A stretch of DNA of 5,624 bases, taken from an uncultured Alistipes sp. GTDB lineage: Bacteria > Bacteroidota > Bacteroidia > Bacteroidales > Rikenellaceae. The notes beneath the pieces were generated by a model. That model did not search any database. It was not told where the DNA came from and saw only the letters and a program-made list of their open reading frames with translations. Below are positions 1 to 4,365 of this stretch, one piece after another. The translations under genes and the position numbers were made by a program. The DNA is taken from contig CAKVKI010000177.1 in the NCBI GenBank assembly GCA_934754975.1, positions 1-5,624 of the forward strand, read 5' to 3'. Position 1 is the first letter of the stretch, and the number at the start of each line of letters is the position of its first letter.

Positions 1-1
1 G

Positions 2-601
2 GGCAAAATCACCAAGACCTCGCCTTACGGCACGGTCGAGAAGCCGTTCAACCCCGGCGAACTGGTGATCGGCGCCAAAGGCACGTTCTTCGCCAGGTCG
101 ATCGACATGGAGTTGGGACTTTCGAAGGAGTGCATGGTGGCCGCCGCGATGCACAAAGGCATGTCGGTAGTCGAAGTCCTGCAGAACTGCGTAATTTTCA
201 ACGACAAGACCCACGGTGAATTCGCCGCGGACAAAGCCACGCGCGCGGAACGCACCGTGACGCTGCGCCACGGCGAGAAGATGCTGTTCGGAGCCAACAA
301 GGAGAAAGGACTCGTCTTCGAGGAGATGAAACTGAAGGTCGTGACCGTCGGTCAGGACGGCTACACGCTGGACGACGTGCTGACGCACGACGCCCACCAG
401 CGCGACACGACGCTCCATTCGATGCTGGCGGCGATGAAATCGCCCGACTACCCCGTCGCCCTGGGTGTGATCCGGGCCGTCGAGGACGCCACGGTCTACG
501 ACCGCGAAGTCGCCCGGCAGGTCGAGGAGGTCAAAGCCCAGAGCAAAATCCACTCGATGGACGAGCTGCTGCACTCGGGCGCGACCTGGGAAATCGAATA
601 A
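2..601 (+). CDS. korB: 2-oxoacid:ferredoxin oxidoreductase subunit beta, 3' part (KorB type)
   Basis: This is the C-terminal 199 residues of the thiamine-diphosphate-binding beta subunit that, with an alpha subunit, oxidatively decarboxylates 2-oxoglutarate or a related 2-oxoacid to the acyl-CoA and reduces ferredoxin in the cytoplasm. The frame is open to the left edge, so the start and the N-terminal cofactor-binding half (including the expected GDGD-type motif) lie outside; family members are roughly 330-345 residues. Visible landmarks are KTSPYGT at fragment residues 5-11, the family hallmark VVEVLQNCVIFND at 56-68, and the C-terminal domain with THDAHQRD followed by PDYPVALGVIRAV. The gene is GC-rich (41 of 60 bases are G/C in 421-480), as expected of core sequence. 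It ends in TAA, followed by a 6-bp hairpin (602-624) and a strong terminator, so it is probably the last gene of its operon. 2-oxoglutarate is the likeliest substrate, but the fragment alone does not prove it. Confidence 0.9.
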   Translation, partial: GKITKTSPYGTVEKPFNPGELVIGAKGTFFARSIDMELGLSKECMVAAAMHKGMSVVEVLQNCVIFNDKTHGEFAADKATRAERTVTLRHGEKMLFGANKEKGLVFEEMKLKVVTVGQDGYTLDDVLTHDAHQRDTTLHSMLAAMKSPDYPVALGVIRAVEDATVYDREVARQVEEVKAQSKIHSMDELLHSGATWEIE

Positions 602-640
602 CGGGAGGGACCGTTCAACTCCCGGCCATAACATAAATAA

Positions 641-680
641 AGAAGCAATCCGGCGCTGTGAAAAGTGCCGGATTGCTTTT
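641..680. terminator. Strong intrinsic terminator, probably bidirectional
   Basis: The arms 643-654 and 667-678 pair perfectly over 12 bp (core GCAATCCGGC with GCCGGATTGC). The stem can extend inward through G655-T666, C656-G665 and T657-A664 to a 6-nt GTGAAA loop. On the plus strand the stem runs into TTTT; on the minus strand it is followed by TCTTTATTTAT. It lies between the convergent korB-type gene and the beta-lactamase-fold gene (stop at 696-698), so it can end transcripts arriving from both sides. Confidence 0.88.
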
Positions 681-695
681 GTCGTTCGGGAGAGA

Positions 696-2303
696 TCAAT
701 AAACGCCGGAAGAGCGGCGCACGATGTTCTCCAAGAGACGCTGCATGCTGGCGATGACCGGGCTGCCGGCCATGGCGTACTCTTCGCCCAGCAGCTTCAT
801 CTGCGGAAAAGCCGCCCACACGCTGCCGCCGGCGTCTTCCCAGACGGCGATCTTCAGCGGCAGTTCGATGGCGATGCTGGGATTCTCCTGCATCAGCTTC
901 GTGCCGACTTTGGGCGAACCGAAGACCACGACCTTGGTAGGTTTGAGTTCCAGACCGACCTCTTCAGCGTTCCTGGCATGGTCGAAGCGCGCGAAGACGG
1001 GAATGCCAAGCGTTTTGAGCTGCGCTTCGATACGGTCCATCGTCTCATCGACGCTGAATTGGCTCTCGTAGGTGTAGAGCAGGTTGTCGTCGGTTCCGGT
1101 GCCCAGTTTGTCGCTGTCGAAAGCCGCCGCGATACGCCGGGCCAGGTTGGTCAGGTCCACCCCTTCCTTATTGGCCATCAGCGTTACGCACACCAGTTCC
1201 GAGGGGTCGGTAAAGCGGCTCAGGAAGACGGAGTGTCCCGGAACATCGCCCTTGATGTCCATCAGGCCGCGGTGGGCATAGAACTGCCACCCCGCCATGG
1301 CCGGGACCACCCGCCCGTTGCCGAGCGTCGTGGGACCGTAGATCAGCGCCCGGTTCTCGGGTTTGGCGATCAGCACGCCGCCGGCCAGTCCGATATCCCA
1401 ATGGCTGATGTTCTCGGCCGAAGCCCACACGTCGGAGAATCCTTTCAGCGAAGGCCCGACGGGAGCCGCCGCAACGAGCTGTCCGTCTCGCTCGACGTAT
1501 CCGGTTGTGGTCTCGGCCGGATTGATATAGGCGGGATCGTGCTTGAAAAGTTCGTGCCGGTGATTCGACGCGGCCGTGTTTTCCTGTTTCAGGGCAGGCA
1601 GCTCCTCACCGAAGAAAGTCTGGTGCAGGCCCAGCAGTTCGATCTGGTTCTTCCGGACGAAGTCGTGGTACGACATGCCCGAAGCCTTTTCGACGACCTC
1701 GGCCAGCAGCAGGAAGTTCGTAGCGCTCTGCTTCACGTCGGTTCCGGGCCTGAAATCGAGGGGCTGCGAAGCAACCGATTCGATCAGTTGGCGGGGCGTA
1801 TGGGAAGCCGAAATATCGAATCCTTCGACACTGCGGTAGTCGGGAATTCCGGCGCTGTGCTGCAACAGCTGACGGACGGTGATCCCTTTCCATGCTTCAG
1901 GCACTCCCTTTACGTATTTCGCCACGTCGTCGTCGAGCCCCAGTTTGCCGCGCTCGTAGAGCTGCATGACCGCCACGGCCGTGAAGCCCTGCGAAACAGG
2001 CCCGGCGGGCCAGAGCGTTTTGACCGCCGCGAGGCGCCCCTCGCCGATATCGGTCACGCCGTAGCCCACGACGCGGGGAATATAAGGAGCCTGAACGATA
2101 GCCAGCGTCATGCCGGGAATCCCCTCCTGTTCCATAAATTCATAGATCATCCGGTCGATCGACCTGCCCAGATAGGCTACCCGGACATTTCCGCGTCCCT
2201 GCTGCGGAAGCTGGCTTTCGTATTTCATCGTGTTGGTTTTATTTTGAGCCGGCAGTGTCGCCACCGTCAGCAAAATTATGGCGGCTAAAAAGTATCTCTT
2301 CAT
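696..2303 (-). CDS. Exported beta-lactamase/PBP-fold protein with C-terminal DUF302, probable pseudoenzyme
   Basis: This 535-residue protein has a type I signal peptide (about residues 1-20, MKRYFLAAIILLTVATLPAQ), so it should be periplasmic or surface-exposed. Residues about 46-395 follow the class C beta-lactamase family: EGIPGMTLAIV at 60-70, FTAVAVMQLYERGKLGLDDDV at 107-127 (split here only by naming), ITVRQLLQHSAGIPDY at 141-156 and WASAENISHWDIGLAGGVLI at 293-312. Residues 422 to about 510 are a DUF302 domain (VGLELKPTKVVVFGSPKVGT, then LPLKIAVWED). The SxxK motif expected just before FTA reads PVSQ (102-105), which puts Pro at the nucleophile and Gln at the general-base Lys; the YxN position reads QSA (192-194); only a third HxG-like motif, HRG (344-346), survives. 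The fold is confident; loss of catalysis is inferred from my hand alignment. The start is fixed by the signal peptide. It lies 28 bp downstream of the thioredoxin gene with no terminator between, so the two are probably co-transcribed. The ligand is unknown. Confidence 0.85.
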   Translation of the reverse strand: MKRYFLAAIILLTVATLPAQNKTNTMKYESQLPQQGRGNVRVAYLGRSIDRMIYEFMEQEGIPGMTLAIVQAPYIPRVVGYGVTDIGEGRLAAVKTLWPAGPVSQGFTAVAVMQLYERGKLGLDDDVAKYVKGVPEAWKGITVRQLLQHSAGIPDYRSVEGFDISASHTPRQLIESVASQPLDFRPGTDVKQSATNFLLLAEVVEKASGMSYHDFVRKNQIELLGLHQTFFGEELPALKQENTAASNHRHELFKHDPAYINPAETTTGYVERDGQLVAAAPVGPSLKGFSDVWASAENISHWDIGLAGGVLIAKPENRALIYGPTTLGNGRVVPAMAGWQFYAHRGLMDIKGDVPGHSVFLSRFTDPSELVCVTLMANKEGVDLTNLARRIAAAFDSDKLGTGTDDNLLYTYESQFSVDETMDRIEAQLKTLGIPVFARFDHARNAEEVGLELKPTKVVVFGSPKVGTKLMQENPSIAIELPLKIAVWEDAGGSVWAAFPQMKLLGEEYAMAGSPVIASMQRLLENIVRRSSGVY

Positions 2304-2331
2304 GTCGTTTGTTTTGGGGCCGTGCGCTGGT

Positions 2332-2793
2332 TTATTTTTTCAGAAGCGTGGCGTCGATGATCTGCCGCATCTGGGCGATGTCCATGGCTCCGTTGGCGTG
2401 TTTCGGTTCGCCGTTCACCGGGATAAACAGAAAGGTCGGAATACTGCGCACATGGAACATCGCTGCAAGCCGCTTTTCCTTGTCCACGTCCACTTTATAT
2501 ATGCGGATTTTACCGGCATATTCTTCGGCCAAAGTCTCCATAACCGGCTCCATCATCTTGCAGGGGCCGCACCAGGTGGCATAAAAATCTATCACGGCGG
2601 GCAGGTCGCCCTCGTATTTCCATTCCGGATTGGCCCGGAAGTCGTAGATCTGTTTCTGGAATTCCGCTGTCGTCAGTTCGATTGCTTTCATAGACTGTTG
2701 TTTTTTAGTTTCCGAAGGTTGCTGCGCCGAAGCTGCAATGCCGAGCATCAGTGCAACTGCCGTTCCGATCATGGTTTTCTGAATAGTTTTCAT
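2332..2793 (-). CDS. Exported thioredoxin-family protein
   Basis: The 153-residue product begins with a signal peptide (basic MKTIQK, hydrophobic core, ASA cleavage site near residue 23). A short linker follows, then a thioredoxin fold: DFYATWCGPCKMMEP at 69-83 with redox cysteines 75 and 78, then VDVDKEKRLAAMFHV and SIPT with the cis-proline at 119. It should act outside the cytoplasm as a thiol-disulfide oxidoreductase, reducing or isomerising envelope proteins; Bacteroidota commonly carry such exported thioredoxins. CGPC is the reductant-type active site. The ATG is preceded by an AT-rich stretch without a Shine-Dalgarno, which is usual in this phylum. It is the first gene of a probable two-gene unit with the DUF302 protein, and it diverges from the tRNA-Ala gene. 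The partner protein has only one evident cysteine (VCVT, near residue 372), so a direct disulfide substrate relationship is not obvious. Confidence 0.9.
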   Translation of the reverse strand: MKTIQKTMIGTAVALMLGIAASAQQPSETKKQQSMKAIELTTAEFQKQIYDFRANPEWKYEGDLPAVIDFYATWCGPCKMMEPVMETLAEEYAGKIRIYKVDVDKEKRLAAMFHVRSIPTFLFIPVNGEPKHANGAMDIAQMRQIIDATLLKK

Positions 2794-2816
2794 GGCATCG
2801 ATTTAATTTGATAGTG

Positions 2817-2824
2817 CAAAGATC
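2817..2824 (-). promoter_or_regulatory. Possible Bacteroidota -7 element for the thioredoxin operon
   Basis: Read on the minus strand, this is GATCTTTG, one mismatch from the Bacteroidota -7 consensus TAnnTTTG. It would start transcription about 15-20 nt before the thioredoxin ATG. The nearest TTTG that could serve as a -33 element (2852-2855) is about 27 nt away, longer than the usual spacing of about 20, so the call is weak. Confidence 0.3.
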
Positions 2825-2970
2825 GGGGATTTTGTGCGCCCCGGCGATGGCCAAACCGCCGAATGAGTTGGCGATATTTCCTGCGGCGCATCCGCCGACG
2901 GCTCCGAATGCGGCTTCACAGCGGATTTTCCGGTAAAAATTCATTTCCTGCGATTTTTTCCGAACGCAAA

Positions 2971-3001
2971 TTGCAGAAATAAAAAAATCCGATTATCTTT
3001 G
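2971..3001 (+). promoter_or_regulatory. Bacteroidota sigma-ABfr promoter for tRNA-Ala
   Basis: TTGC at 2971-2974 matches the -33 element and TATCTTTG at 2994-3001 matches the -7 consensus TAnnTTTG exactly, with a spacer of about 19-20 nt. Transcription should begin a few bases before the mature tRNA 5' end at 3012. This is one of the clearest phylum markers in the window. Confidence 0.8.
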
Positions 3002-3011
3002 TACCCGCAAT

Positions 3012-3088
<77 letters not shown>

Positions 3089-3138
3089 TTCAAAAAACCT
3101 CGAAATACGGCCCTCAAAGGCATATAGAGGAGATTTCA

Positions 3139-3174
3139 GGAGAGATCATCGGAAGATGGTCTCTCTTTCTTTTT
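3139..3174 (+). terminator. Intrinsic terminator of the tRNA-Ala transcript
   Basis: GAGAGATCATC (3140-3150) pairs with GATGGTCTCTC (3155-3165) over 11 bp with one T-G wobble, closing a GGAA tetraloop. The stem is followed directly by TTTCTTTTT. It lies about 50 bp after the tRNA 3' end, so the primary tRNA transcript should end here. Confidence 0.88.
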
Positions 3175-3199
3175 CAAAATGGAGTGGAAATTTCGCCAT

Positions 3200-3235
3200 T
3201 TTTCGTATACTTGTTTTACGATTGTTTTACGAAAA
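3200..3235. repeat. 11-bp tandem repeat flanked by an 8-bp inverted repeat
   Basis: TTGTTTTACGA occurs twice, perfectly and without a gap, at 3211-3221 and 3222-3232. The pair is bracketed by TTTTCGTA (3200-3207) and its complement TACGAAAA (3228-3235, overlapping the second copy). Short tandem sites of this kind are what arm-type integrase sites or a DNA-binding protein's operator would look like; which one, if either, cannot be decided from sequence alone. Confidence 0.6.
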
Positions 3236-3251
3236 CGGGTGAAACTCTGCC

Positions 3252-3280
3252 ATCATCTAAAGATTTACATCTTTGATGAT
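3252..3280. repeat. Inverted repeat / hairpin with one bulge
   Basis: ATCATCTAAAGAT (3252-3264) pairs with ATCTTTGATGAT (3269-3280): 12 base pairs with T3258 bulged and a TTAC loop. No T-tract follows, so it is unlikely to be an intrinsic terminator. It overlaps the possible recombinase remnant. Confidence 0.6.
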
Positions 3281-3302
3281 TATCACCGGAAAGACGGAAA
3301 AT

Positions 3303-3357
3303 ATGAAGCTTCCATTCGGAGCGGTCATCGCCGAAGGGAGTACCGATATAGCTTCAT
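3303..3357. repeat. Nested inverted repeats
   Basis: ATGAAGCT (3303-3310) is perfectly complementary to AGCTTCAT (3350-3357). Inside them TTCGG (3315-3319) pairs with CCGAA (3331-3335). The nested arrangement would fold into a closed stem with an inner hairpin. Each arm is short enough to arise by chance; the nesting and the neighbouring hairpins are why it is recorded. Confidence 0.4.
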
Positions 3358-3411
3358 TGCTCTTTCAGGCCCCGGTTCACTGTAAAGACTGTCTTTGACT
3401 CCACCAACAAT

Positions 3412-3451
3412 TGCGTCATATCCAATGCGTAAATGCATTGGATATGACGCA
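3412..3451. repeat. Long near-perfect hairpin, 17-bp stem
   Basis: TGCGTCATATCCAATGC (3412-3428) is perfectly complementary to GCATTGGATATGACGCA (3435-3451). A further G3429-T3434 wobble closes a 4-nt loop TAAA. No T-tract follows on either strand, so it is not a standard intrinsic terminator. The perfect long arms suggest recent origin or selection: a recombination or transfer site, the end of a small mobile element, a binding site for a dimeric protein, or an RNA element. Confidence 0.85.
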
Positions 3452-3559
3452 TGCAGCGACACTATGACAGATGCTATTCAGAAGGGAGAATCCCTAAATC
3501 CATTAATTATAAATAATAATGCAACCAATATTGCAAATATTCCCCTCCATAAGTTACAG

Positions 3560-3583
3560 CCGTATTGAATGGAGTCAATATGG
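3560..3583. repeat. Hairpin, first of a close pair
   Basis: CCGTATTGA (3560-3568) pairs with TCAATATGG (3575-3583) over 9 bp with one G-T wobble, around a 6-nt loop ATGGAG. It lies six bases before a second, stronger hairpin. Confidence 0.5.
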
Positions 3584-3589
3584 TATTGA

Positions 3590-3616
3590 AACGGCAGGCC
3601 TGAAAAACCTGCCGTT
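3590..3616. terminator. Hairpin, possible weak terminator downstream of the toxin-immunity genes
   Basis: AACGGCAGG (3590-3598) pairs perfectly with CCTGCCGTT (3608-3616) around a 9-nt loop. On the plus strand it is followed by CCCATTTTA; on the minus strand by TCAATACC. Neither tail is a good U-tract. It lies about 116 bp beyond the stop codon of the minus-strand ankyrin gene and is the nearest candidate for ending that transcript, helped perhaps by the neighbouring hairpin at 3560-3583. Confidence 0.35.
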
Positions 3617-3732
3617 CCCATTTTACCCGGAAAGATTATGTTTTAATACCAATCATTTTGTATGAATAGCTTTCAGTATCTGGCTTTTTCATTTTATTAG
3701 ACTAAGTCTTTGCTTTTGATGTATGTCGACAT

Positions 3733-4365
3733 TCAGTGTACAGTGGTGTCAGTAAATGCGGATGTATATGTCAGCAAATATTTTGCAACATGATCATGCC
3801 CCGCATTTATCGCTAATGCCAACGGCAAATTACCTTTATCCGTCTTGATATGCAAATCGGCACCATATTGAACGAGTAGTTTTACAAGATCAAGATTACC
3901 CATAAAACAGGCCGGGTGTATCGGTGCATTATTCGTATTATCCGTTAAATTGACATCAGCACCCAAGGTCAGTAATTGTTTACTAACGGGATAATCCTCC
4001 AGCATTGCCGCCAACAACAATGGCGTCACCCCTTCATTGGTCCGGGCATTCAAAAGTCTCAAGGTTTCAGGTCTGTATTTCAGTAAAATATCAAAACGGT
4101 CAGGAATACCCGAATAAACTATACTGTGAAAAACAGATTCCCCTTCGTCATTTGCAGCAAAGACATCCGCCCCCCTTTGCAACAAATACCGATACACTTC
4201 GCTCCCGGCATCGCTTATAGCATAAAGGAGAAGCGTGTCATTATCGCAGTCCTTAAACCGGTAATCAATGTCGAATTCAGCCTCATGCTCTTTCAGCCAC
4301 ACAACGTCATTCGTAGTCAAAGCATCTTTCAGAGACTCTTCCACATCATTTTCCATAGTCTTCAT
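3733..4365 (-). CDS. Ankyrin-repeat protein, probable immunity protein for the Rhs toxin
   Basis: The 210-residue protein has no signal peptide or membrane segment and is built of ankyrin repeats. Residues about 8-38 form a degenerate cap; clear repeats fall at about 42-71 (ends LLQRGADVFAAN), 73-108, 111-141 (GVTPLLLAA ... LLTLGADVNLTD) and 145-175 (APIHPACFMGNLDLVKLLVQYGADL), with a partial one at 177-200. Ankyrin proteins bind other proteins, and they are a known class of immunity proteins beside polymorphic toxins. The start codon lies inside the last codons of the Rhs gene, with a 20-bp overlap in another frame, so translation is probably coupled; a purine-rich AAGAAGAG lies just before the ATG. 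A second ATG three codons in is possible. It should act in the cytoplasm by binding the toxin tip. The immunity role is inferred from position and fold. Confidence 0.85.
   Translation of the reverse strand: MKTMENDVEESLKDALTTNDVVWLKEHEAEFDIDYRFKDCDNDTLLLYAISDAGSEVYRYLLQRGADVFAANDEGESVFHSIVYSGIPDRFDILLKYRPETLRLLNARTNEGVTPLLLAAMLEDYPVSKQLLTLGADVNLTDNTNNAPIHPACFMGNLDLVKLLVQYGADLHIKTDKGNLPLALAINAGHDHVAKYLLTYTSAFTDTTVH

Larger units (their letters stand above)
3179..3385 (+). pseudogene. Possible N-terminal remnant of a tyrosine recombinase
   Basis: A 68-codon frame runs from an ATG to TAA (3383-3385). Its middle, YIFDDYHRKDGKYEASIRSG followed by HRRREYRYS, has the look of the N-terminal arm-DNA-binding region of Bacteroidota phage/ICE integrases: a short beta strand, charged turn with KDGK, second strand, then basic HxR...RY. 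The rest of an integrase (about 300-400 residues with the Arg-His-Arg-Tyr catalytic set) is absent, and the frame ends in unrelated sequence. If real it is a truncated relic; its place just downstream of a tRNA gene is where integrases sit. The resemblance is faint and judged by eye, and the overlap with inverted repeats argues that the frame may be chance. No convincing ribosome binding site is evident. Confidence 0.25.
3089..3732. other. Gene-poor, AT-rich, hairpin-dense stretch between tRNA-Ala and the toxin locus
   Basis: After the tRNA terminator no convincing gene is seen up to the ankyrin stop codon. The stretch holds a possible recombinase remnant, an 11-bp tandem repeat, several inverted repeats (listed separately) and an 8-base copy of the tRNA 3' end. 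Composition drops from core-like to very AT-rich: 16 of 60 bases are G/C in 3481-3540. From about 3620 to 3732 I see only AT-rich sequence with no clear signal. This pattern is expected of a decayed integration site, though a structured RNA cannot be excluded. Confidence 0.7.

Noticed and set aside
25..300. Minus-strand open frame opposite the korB-type gene
   Set aside because: It overlaps a conserved family hallmark region on the plus strand and shows no motif of its own.
602..624. Six-bp hairpin CGGGAG/CTCCCG right after the korB-type stop
   Set aside because: Short with an 11-nt loop and no U-tract; the strong terminator at 641-680 explains transcript ending, so it is not listed as its own feature.
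978..2288. Long plus-strand open frame (436 codons) antisense to the beta-lactamase-fold gene
   Set aside because: It lies wholly opposite a gene with clear domain signatures and a signal peptide; its product is Arg/His/Gly-rich with no recognisable motif, as expected of a GC-rich antisense frame.
2278..2811. Plus-strand open frame of 177 codons opposite the thioredoxin gene
   Set aside because: The minus strand encodes WCGPC, cis-Pro and a signal peptide; the plus frame is its mirror and has low-complexity Phe/Arg-rich sequence.
3412..3451. Reading the 17-bp hairpin as an intrinsic terminator or CRISPR repeat
   Set aside because: No T-tract follows on either strand, and there is only one copy with no regularly spaced repeats.
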